DNA from: Clostridium_AD sp050717545
GTDB lineage: Bacteria; Bacillota; Clostridia; Clostridiales; Clostridiaceae
DNA: 64,000 bases
NCBI RefSeq assembly: GCF_050717545.1
Contig: NZ_JBOITN010000019.1
Span: forward strand, 129,748-193,747
Direction: 5' to 3'
Shown here: in pieces, positions 8,815 to 16,887 of the stretch
How positions within the stretch are numbered: the stretch's first letter is position 1
Layout: each line of letters starts with the position of its first letter
Made by a program: the position numbers and the translations under genes
The notes under the pieces: generated by a model
Database searches by the model: none
What the model was told of the DNA's origin: nothing
What the model saw: only the letters and a program-made list of their open reading frames with translations

Positions 8815-8847
8815 TACAAGTTTTCTCTGAAAACTTGTATCTTTTTG
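8815..8847 (+). terminator. Terminator hairpin downstream of helD
   Basis: TACAAGTTTTC (8815-8825) and GAAAACTTGTA (8829-8839) form a perfect 11-bp stem with a TCT loop, followed by TCTTTTTG. Confidence 0.8.
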
Positions 8848-9000
8848 ATTAAATAGATTTTTATTAATCATTATTTTATATTACTTACATGGTTACATCA
8901 ATGAAATATTATAAAATAAGTGCTTGTCCAATTTCTTAATTAATAAAAAAATCTTTATTAGTAAGTGGATTTTTTTTAGTAATGGGTTAAATAGTTGATT

Positions 9001-9927
9001 TTAAACATAGCATTTAAGGAAATCCTGAATTATATTTTCATATTTAGTGTCTGTTCCAATTAGATTTATACCAATAGTGCTTAATTTGGATACTCTGGCC
9101 TGCGTAATGTTCCCTAGTGCACTAGTTATATCGCTAGATTTAAAATTGCACAGGCTCCTCATTAGAACAACTACTAAAGCTTTGGCATTCACAAGATTTC
9201 TGCAAAATTTCATGTGAATATGAAATTTTGAAATGTTCATTTCTTGCGCTATAAATTCTACTATGTCTTCTGGTTTAATATTCCTTACAAGCAGTCTTCT
9301 TTCACTTCTATATTCTGTTTTCCCATCTTCAAATTCAATGTCTTGTTCTAAATTTCCTTGCTCTAAATTTTCTGTGCTATAGGGGTAAATAAGGTCATAA
9401 TAGTTACTCCTAGCGGTTTTAAGGTTATTACCAAAGAGTTTCATAATGTATTCAAAATCAACTAAGTTGAGATGGTTATGCCTTTTTCCTAAAAATAATC
9501 CCAAACTAGAAAATGCGTATTCATCAGGACAAGTTCTATATTCAACTATAGACCTAGGGTTATTGTGCATATACAGTGATAATGTTTTTAAATACTTTTC
9601 ACTATCAACTATTTTACTAGTAAACCTATCTTTGAAAAGATGGCCATCTCTTTCATATTTCTTATTAAAATACATTGCATAAGAAAAATTTATTCCATGC
9701 ATTACCTTTGATATATCTGAGCCATTAGCATCAATAATAAGGTGTGCATGGTTATCCATAAGGCAGTACCCGTAAATTTTAAAATTATAGAGAGTTTTAT
9801 ATTTTTTTATAAGAAATAAGTATTTCTGCTTATCCGAAGCATCTCTAAATAAAATTATTTCACTAATACTTTTGGATATAATATGAAATATCGATTCAGT
9901 TGTTTTTACCCTTGCCATTCTTGGCAT
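9001..9927 (-). mobile_element. REP-associated (RAYT-type) Y1 transposase with DnaA-like C-terminal domain
   Basis: The N-terminal half (about 150 residues) is an IS200/Y1 HUH transposase domain: MPRMARV start, YGYCLMDNHAHLII carrying the H-x-H metal site, and SLYMHNNP. The family's catalytic tyrosine is probably in the stretch SEKYLKTLSLYMHNNP. The C-terminal part (KPEDIVEFIAQEM through SKLSTIG) resembles the DnaA C-terminal helix-turn-helix found fused to clostridial RAYT proteins. The 308-aa frame is intact and ATG 9927 has a GAGGTG site. Inverted 14-bp motifs lie on both sides. RAYTs are usually domesticated single-copy transposases that move or process REP palindromes; whether this one is active is not visible. 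Confidence 0.85.
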
Positions 9928-10032
9928 AATAAATCACCTCTTTGTTATATTTTTCTAAATTATTACCTATCTAGTCAGATGGTATTCAACTTTATAAGTG
10001 ACAGGTTCAAATAGTTCAAATAGTTGAGATAG

Positions 10033-10105
10033 TTGTTAACTGTCCCAAAGAAAAGAAAAAGAGATAAGAGATGAAAGCTATAGCTGATTAGTTGTTAACC
10101 GTCCC
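10033..10105 (+). repeat. REP-like motifs, end B of RAYT element (two copies)
   Basis: TTGTTAACTGTCCC (10033-10046) and TTGTTAACCGTCCC (10092-10105) are two direct copies differing at one base. The second is the exact inverted copy of end A at 8781-8794. The 45 bases between them are purine-rich without other structure that I see. Confidence 0.75.
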
Positions 10106-10179
10106 CAAAATTATGTGCAAAATAAAATTATGTGCAAAATTATGTGGATAATTAATTTATAGAAATACATATATTGCTA

Positions 10180-10207
10180 TTGAATTTTATTTTATATCTG
10201 ATATAAT
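10180..10207 (+). promoter_or_regulatory. Promoter candidate for 6S RNA
   Basis: TTGAAT (10180-10185) and TATAAT (10202-10207) are separated by 16 bases. A start near 10214 would make a precursor with about 40 extra bases before the closing stem of the 6S RNA, so 5' processing would be needed. Confidence 0.5.
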
Positions 10208-10254
10208 AAAGTTAACACAAGATAACAGAAAGTTAACAATTTAAAGTAATTAAA

Positions 10255-10462
10255 CGTGTCCAAAAGTTTCTAATTGTTATTTCTGAGATATTCGTGAAGC
10301 TCTTATTTTCAACCTACAATATTTATACGGGAGTTCAAGATCGAGGTGTAGATTTGGCTTATAAGCCCAGTGTTAAACTGGCAAGGACTGTTAAACATCC
10401 CTGAGGACACCCACCTATCATAAAGATAGGTGTAAAAATTAGGGCAACGGTATTTTGGATTA
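10255..10462 (+). ncRNA. ssrS: 6S RNA
   Basis: 6S RNA binds housekeeping RNA polymerase holoenzyme by imitating an open promoter. The 5' half carries TTTCTGAGATATTCGTGAAG, nearly the same as the start of the E. coli molecule (UCUGAGAUGUUCGCAAGC), and the 3' half has GAGGACACCCACCTATC, a perfect CACCTATC/GATAGGTG hairpin (about 10412-10432) and TTAGGGCAACGG, matching the layout of the E. coli 3' half. A closing stem forms between TCCAAAA (10259-10265) and TTTTGGA (10453-10459). No open reading frame covers it. Ends are approximate. It lies between the RAYT element and the MoxR/VWA gene group. Confidence 0.85.
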
Positions 10463-10487
10463 AATTTTTAAATATTGAGTGATTTAT

Positions 10488-10513
10488 AAAAGAGATAGAA
10501 ATATCTCTTTTTT
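10488..10513 (+). terminator. Terminator downstream of 6S RNA
   Basis: AAAAGAGATA (10488-10497) and TATCTCTTTT (10502-10511) form a perfect 10-bp stem with a GAAA tetraloop, running into T residues. Confidence 0.8.
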
Positions 10514-10626
10514 ATTGCGTTAAAAATTATGGACTGTTTTTTATGGTATAATTAGTATAAATTAGTAACGTATTTATTAACGTATCTATAAAATACAAAG
10601 TGATGACAAATATGGAGGTGAGTTAT

Positions 10627-11436
10627 ATGGGAGAAGAAAAGGCCATTAAGATGATAGAGAATAACCCGATTGTAATAAAAAATATTGATAATCCTAGTGA
10701 TGAAATGAAACTTATGGCTATAAAAAAAGATGGGACAATGTTACGTTATATAAAAAATCCTACAGCTGAAATGCTGGAGCTTGCAATCAAAAGTAATTCT
10801 AGGGCAATTGAGTTTATAGAGAATCCTACGAATGAAATGAAAAGATATGTTGTATTAAAATCATGGAATAATTTGGAGTTTATTAAAAATCCTAGTGAAG
10901 AACTTATAAAAATAGGTATAGTTCAAAAGGGTTATGCAATAAAGTATGCTAAAAACCCAAGTCCACTCGTTCAAAAATTAGCTGTAGAAAAAGATTATGA
11001 TTCTATAAAATTCATAAAAGACCCAATTGAAGAAGTGCAATTTTTGGCAATAGGTAAAAACTATAATGCTTTAAGATACATAGAAAATGCAACCTTAGAC
11101 GCTGAAATAATGGCAATAAAGGAAAGTGAAGCCGCAATAAGGTTAATAATTAATATAGATGAAAATAAAAAAATATTGTTTTTAAAACATAATGTTTTGG
11201 TAATAAAATATTTTGCAGAAGGCCTTCCATTGGATGTTGTAGAAGAAGTTTTAAAAGAAGTATTATCGAAAGAAGAAACACCTGAAAAATATGTAAGGGA
11301 TTTTATAAATTGTGAAAGCATAAATAAAAAACAGGGTAATATATCTATGGACAAAATAATTTTTATTTATAAGTATGGTAGTAAAGCCTGCAAAAGAATA
11401 GCAGTAGATGAAAAACTAAATATTATGAAAAACTAG
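10627..11436 (+). CDS. Short-repeat protein of unknown function, first gene of MoxR/VWA unit
   Basis: The first two-thirds consists of about seven degenerate repeats of 22-23 residues with the core A(I/V)xxIxNPtxEMxxxAIxx (for example FIENPTNEMK, FIKNPSEELI, YAKNPSPLVQ), probably paired helices stacked into a solenoid; this recalls DUF4116-like or leucine-rich-variant repeats, but I do not recognise a named family. The last 90 residues are unlike the repeats. ATG 10627 is preceded by GGAGGTGA. It lies 40 bases before the AAA+ ATPase gene, which nearly abuts the metallopeptidase/VWA gene, so the three are probably one operon. A scaffold or substrate-recognition role for the ATPase/VWA pair is inference. 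A TATAAT box at 10547-10552 may serve as the operon's promoter. Confidence 0.7.
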   Translation: MGEEKAIKMIENNPIVIKNIDNPSDEMKLMAIKKDGTMLRYIKNPTAEMLELAIKSNSRAIEFIENPTNEMKRYVVLKSWNNLEFIKNPSEELIKIGIVQKGYAIKYAKNPSPLVQKLAVEKDYDSIKFIKDPIEEVQFLAIGKNYNALRYIENATLDAEIMAIKESEAAIRLIINIDENKKILFLKHNVLVIKYFAEGLPLDVVEEVLKEVLSKEETPEKYVRDFINCESINKKQGNISMDKIIFIYKYGSKACKRIAVDEKLNIMKN

Positions 11437-11476
11437 AACTTAAAAAATCTGAATATGATGTTAGAAGGGATGAATT

Positions 11477-12595
11477 ATGAATTTTAAAGATACTATGCAA
11501 AGCGTCGACCTTGTTATACAAACGAATGAAGTGCCACTAGTAGTAGGTGAGAGTGGTATAGGCAAAACTGCATTAGCTAAAACACTTGCAAAGGTAAAAG
11601 GCTGGAGCCTTGTTATTATAGATGGAAATCTTTTGAAAGAAGGAGAAATAGGTGGTCTCCCAACAGTTGAGGATTACAGTTTTAAAGATGCCAGTGGTAA
11701 GAACGTACGTGGAAAAAATACTGTTTATGCGGTTCACACAAAATTGCAGGAAATAGATAGTCTCATAAATGATGGTAAAGAAGTTTTTTTGTTTATTGAT
11801 GAAATAAATCGTTGTGAGCATACAGTGCAACAGGAACTTATGAATCTTATATTAAATAGAGAGATAAATGGATATAAGTTAGATGGGAAAGTGAAAATAC
11901 TTGCTGCAATGAATCCTTCTAGTAAATACGGAGAAGATTATGATTACCAGGTAGTTGATATGGATGCAGCGCAAGAAAACAGGTTTGTTTTGCTCCATAT
12001 GAAATATGATTCATTAACTTGGATTTCTTGGGCTATTGAAAATAATTTGGAACAAAAGGTTATAGAGTTTATATCTACTTTCCCAGAATATTTACTTAGC
12101 GCTCAGGAAGGTGAGCAGACTAAAGCTACACCTAGAAGTTATGAACGGGTTTCTAAAAGTTATAAGATTTATAGAGAAAATAAGGATACAATATCCAAAA
12201 AAATATTTTTAAATATATTAAAAGGTAATATAGGCAATAGAATAGCTCATGAGTTTATGTCCTTTACGCAGGAGGATAATAAACCCCTGATTAATTATGA
12301 TGATGTGTTTAATGGAGATGTATTATCAAAAGAGATAATTGAAACGGTTAAAAAGGAAAGTCATACTAGATTATATTTAATATCAAAAAATATTTTAGAT
12401 ATATTAGGAAAGAAAGAAATTGCAGATAAGGATATAAGCAGATTTGTAGAGTTTATAGAGTGTTACCCTGTGGATTTGGGGATAGGTATTATGCAAGATA
12501 TTAAAGAAAGTAATAATAGTGTTTATAAATTATGTTTGGATAATGATGCTTTCATTGAAATGTATTTTAAAGCCTATAATGAAATAAAAGGCTAG
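11477..12595 (+). CDS. MoxR-like AAA+ ATPase
   Basis: Single-ring AAA+ ATPase of the MoxR/dynein-related group. Walker A is VVGESGIGKTALAK near residues 20-33, Walker B VFLFIDEINRC near 104-114 and sensor 1 ILAAMNPSS near 140; SYERVSKSY lies in the lid region. MoxR ATPases usually act as chaperones that insert cofactors or remodel targets together with a von Willebrand factor A protein. The gene is followed after eight bases by exactly such a partner. The last 120 residues are helical and unassigned. The ATG follows AGAAGGGATG at good spacing. Confidence 0.85.
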   Translation: MNFKDTMQSVDLVIQTNEVPLVVGESGIGKTALAKTLAKVKGWSLVIIDGNLLKEGEIGGLPTVEDYSFKDASGKNVRGKNTVYAVHTKLQEIDSLINDGKEVFLFIDEINRCEHTVQQELMNLILNREINGYKLDGKVKILAAMNPSSKYGEDYDYQVVDMDAAQENRFVLLHMKYDSLTWISWAIENNLEQKVIEFISTFPEYLLSAQEGEQTKATPRSYERVSKSYKIYRENKDTISKKIFLNILKGNIGNRIAHEFMSFTQEDNKPLINYDDVFNGDVLSKEIIETVKKESHTRLYLISKNILDILGKKEIADKDISRFVEFIECYPVDLGIGIMQDIKESNNSVYKLCLDNDAFIEMYFKAYNEIKG

Positions 12596-12603
12596 GTGAA
12601 ATT

Positions 12604-13968
12604 ATGGGAAACAATTTTGAAAATCTTAAAAGTGAGCTTTATGATGAAATTTCTAATGTGAAAAGTATAAAAGACATGCCAAATAATTTTGCGCAAGATT
12701 TTATGAAACTCATTACAATGGTTAATTTTATGTTGATAGATGATAATGATAACTTTTATGGATATTTTCTACTTCAAATGTCTAGAGAAGTAAAATATGA
12801 TTTAGGATCGCCAACGGCTGTGAATTTTAAATTATCTAAGTATGTTATTTATTTTAATCCTTATATTTTCTTAAATCTTACAGGAAATCAAATGAAGAGT
12901 ACTATTAAACACGAGATTTATCACATATTATCTTCTCACTTAAATCGCGCTAAGGGTCTTAGAACAAAATATAGTACTTTAGCTATTAATATGGCAATGG
13001 ATATAGTGGTTAATCAGTATTTAGATTATCTACCACCATATGCTATAACAATAGATGGGATAAATCTTAAATATAATATAAAGTTAGAAACTTATATGAC
13101 TATGGAGTATTATGCTCATGAGATTCAAGAAGCCTTAAACTTACTGGAGCAAGAGGACGAGGATGAAGAAGATGTCTCTAAGGAGAAACTTGTACAAAAA
13201 GAATATGATGCAAGTAAAACTCATGATTTATGGGAAGAATCCATAGAAGTAGATGATGAAACTATTGAAAATTTCACTCAAAAATTTGTATCAATTGCAG
13301 AGAAAGGGAAAGTTCCTCTTTATCTTGAGGGAGTTCTCAAGGGACTTAAGAATGAAAAGGGCGAAATTCCTTGGAATCTATATTTAAAAAAGATAATGGG
13401 AACTTTAGAAAGTGATAAAAAAAAGACTGTAGCAAGGAGAAGTAGACGTCAACCTAACAGATTAGATTTACGAGGAGAACTTAGGGGACATACAGCTAGA
13501 ATTGCTTTAGCTATAGATACAAGTGGTAGTATAAGTGATGAGGAGTTTGAGGGAGCAATAAAGGAAGTTTTTAATATTGTAAAAACTTATAAACATGAAA
13601 TAACTTTCATTGAATGTGACACTCAGATAAGACAGGTATATAAAGTAAAATCAATTAATAGTATAAGGAAGCGTTCTAGTAGTCGTGGTGGTACAAAATT
13701 TACACCGGTTATTAATTATGTGAATAATACGGATACCAATGTATTGATATACTTTACAGATGGAAAAGGCGAAGAGAAATTAGATGAAATTCCAAAAGGT
13801 TATAAAATATTATGGGTTATATCAGGACGTGGGGATAAACTTTCATTAAAAGAACCTATTGGAACTATAAAAAAACTAAAACCTGTAGAGATAATAGAGG
13901 ATACGCAGGAAAGATTAGATGTAATGGTTGATGGATTTTCTGCGAATAGTCATGAACCAATATATTAA
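12604..13968 (+). CDS. Metallopeptidase/VWA-like protein (DUF2201)
   Basis: Two-part protein. The N-terminal half is a putative metallopeptidase domain with the zinc motif HEIYH (about residues 102-106) in KHEIYHILSSHLNRAKG. An acidic linker (EQEDEDEEDVSKE, about 180-192) follows. The C-terminal part is a VWA-like domain with the metal-dependent adhesion motif DTSGS (about 305-309), a later RGGTKFTP threonine site and YFTDGKG. This architecture is the DUF2201 family, normally encoded beside a MoxR-type ATPase, as here. Substrate is unknown. The ATG follows AGGTGA. The stop codon is followed at once by copy 1 of the long palindromic repeat. Confidence 0.85.
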   Translation: MGNNFENLKSELYDEISNVKSIKDMPNNFAQDFMKLITMVNFMLIDDNDNFYGYFLLQMSREVKYDLGSPTAVNFKLSKYVIYFNPYIFLNLTGNQMKSTIKHEIYHILSSHLNRAKGLRTKYSTLAINMAMDIVVNQYLDYLPPYAITIDGINLKYNIKLETYMTMEYYAHEIQEALNLLEQEDEDEEDVSKEKLVQKEYDASKTHDLWEESIEVDDETIENFTQKFVSIAEKGKVPLYLEGVLKGLKNEKGEIPWNLYLKKIMGTLESDKKKTVARRSRRQPNRLDLRGELRGHTARIALAIDTSGSISDEEFEGAIKEVFNIVKTYKHEITFIECDTQIRQVYKVKSINSIRKRSSSRGGTKFTPVINYVNNTDTNVLIYFTDGKGEEKLDEIPKGYKILWVISGRGDKLSLKEPIGTIKKLKPVEIIEDTQERLDVMVDGFSANSHEPIY

Positions 13969-13974
13969 GTATAG

Positions 13975-14130
13975 AGATTCTCCTGGGGGACTTGCAACAT
14001 GAGCTCAAAGTGTGAAATTATATTAAGGAATTCTAATCTTTTGTAAATATAAAATTCTCTGTCGCTCACACTCGACGTCCTGTCTCGGGTTCGTTAGACT
14101 GCCTTTCTGGCAGTCTTATGAGAATTTTAT
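13975..14130 (+). repeat. Long palindromic repeat family, copy 1 (right arm truncated)
   Basis: Starts seven bases after the stop codon of the VWA gene. It shares AAGGAATTCTAATCTTTTG (14025-14043) and the central CCTGTCTCGGGTTCG with copy 3 (47071-47350), and the general plan with copy 2 (32121-32352). Only the inner part of the right arm (GAGAATTTTAT, 14120-14130) remains; the outer right arm seen in the other copies is missing. The truncated end runs into the 3' end of the SemiSWEET gene and supplies its stop codon (minus strand, 14127-14129). Confidence 0.8.
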
Positions 14131-14390
14131 TCTTTATTCTTTTTTAAATCATCTATGGTGTGTTTTAAAATTATTAATGCGAAGATAAGTGTTATACCAT
14201 TTGCTAGGGCTATGGATGTTTGTTTTGTGTAAATTCCGTAAATAAACCATAGAAAAACTCCTATAGTAAACATCAGGTACATGCTTAATGAAATTCCTGA
14301 TGTGTTTTTAGTTTTTATTACTTTAATTGCCTGTGGTAAAAAGGAAAGTGTTGTAAAAATTGCAGCCGTAAAGCCTAATATTGTAATCAT
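14127..14390 (-). CDS. SemiSWEET sugar transporter (MtN3/PQ-loop)
   Basis: Half-size SWEET-type membrane protein of 87 aa with three membrane segments (about residues 5-22, 36-54 and 61-78) and the PQ-loop signature FLPQAIKVIKTKNTSGIS at the first segment. SemiSWEETs dimerise to form a bidirectional sugar uniporter. The AGGGGGAT site before ATG 14390 is strong. Its last codons overlap copy 1 of the long palindromic repeat, whose insertion may have replaced the original 3' end. The gene stands alone on this strand. Substrate is unknown; sucrose and glucose are reported for relatives. Confidence 0.85.
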   Translation of the reverse strand: MITILGFTAAIFTTLSFLPQAIKVIKTKNTSGISLSMYLMFTIGVFLWFIYGIYTKQTSIALANGITLIFALIILKHTIDDLKKNKE

Positions 14391-14589
14391 TATTATCCCC
14401 CTAAAAATGTTATTAATTATTTATAGTTTTAGTATAACAGATTTAAAAGGTATATAGTTAATTTAGAGGGGTTAAGGTTTATTGTAAACAAAATGTAATG
14501 GATGTGTGTTATTATGGAAGATATAATTAAGATGGTTTTTAAGTGAATTAATTGGTGAATAATTAAACAAATTAAAGGCGGATAAATAT

Positions 14590-15327
14590 ATGAGAAATTT
14601 GAAGATGATATTAGAGTATGATGGAAGTAGATATAAAGGATGGCAAAAACAAGAAGATAATGATTTGACAGTGCAAGGGAAAGTGCAAAGCGTATTATCT
14701 AAAATGGCAGGAGAATCCATAGAGGTTGTAGGTTGCCATCGAACTGATGTTGGAGTTCATGCTGAAAATTATGTGGCGAATTTCCATATTGATAATGATC
14801 TAAGTATAGACGTTATAATGGATTACTTGTGTGAATTTTTACCAAGGGATATAGCGGTAAAATCAATAGTTGAAGCCAGTGAAAAGTTTTCTGCTGGATA
14901 TAATATAAAATCAATAACTTATGTTTATAAGATAAATAATAATGACTTAAGAAGTGTGTTTAACAGAAAATATGTCTATCACTCTGAGCTTAATCTTGAT
15001 TTAGATGAAATGAGAGTTGCAGCGCAACATTTAGTTGGAACTCATGATTTTCAAGGGTTTGCAACTGTGGCTACTAATACTAAGTCTACTGTTGAAACTA
15101 TTAAGTACATAAATATAACAGAAGATAAGGGTTTAGTTGAAATAGAGATTAATGGTAATCAATTTTTGTGGAATATGTTAAGAATTGTTATAGCAAGTCT
15201 TATAGATATAGGCGAAGGAAAACTTATGGTAGAGGATATAGAAACATTGTTAAATGAAAAAACAGAGTCAAAATATACATTGATGGCTAAAACAAAAGGA
15301 TTATCCTTAAGAAATGTTGAGTATTAG
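14590..15327 (+). CDS. truA: tRNA pseudouridine synthase A
   Basis: Makes pseudouridine at positions 38-40 of the tRNA anticodon arm. The 245-aa protein begins with LEYDGSRYKGWQKQ, has the catalytic aspartate in CHRTDVGVHA (about residue 53; the usual form is GRTDAGVHA) and ends with NQFLWNMLRIV and the KGLSL motif. Length is normal. The Cys-His in place of the usual Gly before RTD suggests a paralogue of the main TruA, which Clostridium genomes often carry, but the catalytic residue is intact. The ATG follows AAAGGCGG. It is followed by a strong terminator shared with the DUF362 gene. Confidence 0.88.
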   Translation: MRNLKMILEYDGSRYKGWQKQEDNDLTVQGKVQSVLSKMAGESIEVVGCHRTDVGVHAENYVANFHIDNDLSIDVIMDYLCEFLPRDIAVKSIVEASEKFSAGYNIKSITYVYKINNNDLRSVFNRKYVYHSELNLDLDEMRVAAQHLVGTHDFQGFATVATNTKSTVETIKYINITEDKGLVEIEINGNQFLWNMLRIVIASLIDIGEGKLMVEDIETLLNEKTESKYTLMAKTKGLSLRNVEY

Positions 15328-15385
15328 AGGATTTTACAATTTAACTACATTTCAGAGGGAAAGTCTCCCGCTTCTGTAAGTATAT

Positions 15386-15434
15386 AAATAGAAAGAACAC
15401 CAAAAGTTTATAAACTTTGGGGTTCTTTCTATTT
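15386..15434. terminator. Bidirectional terminator between truA and the DUF362 gene
   Basis: AAATAGAAAGAAC (15386-15398) pairs perfectly with GTTCTTTCTATTT (15422-15434), and the stem continues inward with small bulges to GTTTA/TAAAC. A- and T-rich flanks on both sides let it serve both convergent genes. Confidence 0.8.
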
Positions 15435-15446
15435 AATTGTAAAGTA

Positions 15447-16559
15447 TTATTTAACTGTTACTATTTCATATTCATCAGTACCAAATCCGATTGCTTTTGC
15501 ATGGTCAATTCCAACCTTCCAATTTGTATCAGGATGAATATTCGTAAACTTATCGTCTCCCTCATGATAATGGTTATCTGAAAGCTCGCAACCATGTAAT
15601 GCAGTTGCACTATTAACCATATCAACGCAGGCTTGATCTAAAGCTATTGGATCAAAGGATGCAGCAATACCTATATCTGGAATAATTGATACATCATTTT
15701 CTGGAGAACAATCACAGTTAGGTGAAACATTCATAATGAAGCTAATATGAAAATGTGGTTTATCTTTAATAACTGCATAGGTGTATTCTGCAATTTTTTC
15801 GTTAGCACTGTCTGCAGATTCATTCCATTTTATTGTTGCTGATCCGTAGTGACAGACAGCAACGCATTGACCACATCCTACGCATTTATCATAATCTATG
15901 GTTGCTTTTTTGTCTTCATTAAACGTAATTGCTTCATGCAAACAATGTTTAACACATTGACCACAGCTTACGCATTTACTATGTTTCATAAAAGGTTTTG
16001 ACGCAGAATGCATTTCAAGTTTTCCTCCAACGGAGCCTGATCCCATACCTAGGTTTTTTAATGCTCCACCAAAGCCAGTCATTTCATGACCTTTAAAGTG
16101 AGTCATAGAAATAACTATATCTGAATCTGCGATAGCTGAACCTATTTTAGCAGTTTTGCAATGTTTTTGGTTGATTGGAATTTCTCTATAATCTCCACCC
16201 TTTAACCCATCTGCTATAATTACGTTGCATCCAACAGACATCGGATTAAAACCATTTTCCATGGCGGATTCAATATGGTCTACAGCATTATGTCGTCTTC
16301 CTGAGTATAAAGTATTTGCATCAGTAAGGAATGGCTTACCACCGAGTTCTTTTATAAGTTTAACAATACTTGCAGCATAGTTTGGCCTTATGTAGGAAAG
16401 ATTTCCTGGTTCTCCAAAATGAATTTTTATAGCTACAAATTTATCGTTAAAATCAATATTTTTAATACCTGCCTGGGTTACAAGTTTCTGAAGTTTATCT
16501 AGTAAATTATATCCTGGTTTTGTCCTTAAGTTTGTAAAATATACTTTTGATTTTTCCAT
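15447..16559 (-). CDS. DUF362 protein with two 4Fe-4S clusters
   Basis: An N-terminal DUF362 domain (about residues 1-185; IKIHFGEPGNLSYIRP, THFKGHEMTGFGGALKNLGMG) precedes a ferredoxin module with two cluster motifs, CVSCGQCVKHC followed by a later C-x-x-x-P-like position, and CVGCGQCVAVC (about 193-245), then the rest of DUF362. Proteins of this type are widespread in anaerobes; they are thought to bind iron-sulphur clusters in an unknown redox role. The GGAGGT site before ATG 16559 fits. It appears to be monocistronic, with a terminator downstream. The roughly 230 bases upstream, to the MarR promoter at 16790, show no further gene. Confidence 0.82.
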   Translation of the reverse strand: MEKSKVYFTNLRTKPGYNLLDKLQKLVTQAGIKNIDFNDKFVAIKIHFGEPGNLSYIRPNYAASIVKLIKELGGKPFLTDANTLYSGRRHNAVDHIESAMENGFNPMSVGCNVIIADGLKGGDYREIPINQKHCKTAKIGSAIADSDIVISMTHFKGHEMTGFGGALKNLGMGSGSVGGKLEMHSASKPFMKHSKCVSCGQCVKHCLHEAITFNEDKKATIDYDKCVGCGQCVAVCHYGSATIKWNESADSANEKIAEYTYAVIKDKPHFHISFIMNVSPNCDCSPENDVSIIPDIGIAASFDPIALDQACVDMVNSATALHGCELSDNHYHEGDDKFTNIHPDTNWKVGIDHAKAIGFGTDEYEIVTVK

Positions 16560-16789
16560 TAAATTACCTCCGATTATTTTTATCGTAAAATTATAGAATT
16601 TTAATCACTCATTATAATATTATATCATATTGTAACATGTCTTGTATTTTTTACCGTTATGGATATATTTAAATAGATTTTATGTTCTTTATTAATGTTG
16701 TTAAAACCCTGAAATAGTTTACAAGATGTAGCTATAAACCCTTTGATGGACACACCTTAACATGTTCCAAATTGTTTTTTAAATATATA

Positions 16790-16818
16790 TTGACATAAAA
16801 TAAATATGGGATTACAAT
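16790..16818 (+). promoter_or_regulatory. Sigma-A promoter of the marR/ABC operon
   Basis: TTGACA (16790-16795) is perfect, the spacer is 17 bases and the -10 is TACAAT (16813-16818). The predicted start near 16825 falls at the first of the three operator-like repeats. Confidence 0.75.
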
Positions 16819-16824
16819 ATACTT

Positions 16825-16869
16825 CGTAGACGAAATATACGTACACGAAACAATCGCATGCGAAATACA
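16825..16869 (+). promoter_or_regulatory. Three 15-bp repeats at the transcription start: likely MarR operator
   Basis: CGTAGACGAAATATA (16825-16839), CGTACACGAAACAAT (16840-16854) and CGCATGCGAAATACA (16855-16869) are three direct repeats in perfect register. The first lies in the palindrome TTCGTAGACGAA (16823-16834) and the third in TCGCATGCGA (16854-16863). Placement immediately downstream of the -10 box and before the MarR gene suggests autorepression. Operator function is inference. Confidence 0.6.
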
Positions 16870-16887
16870 TTTCAAGGTGGTGATAAA

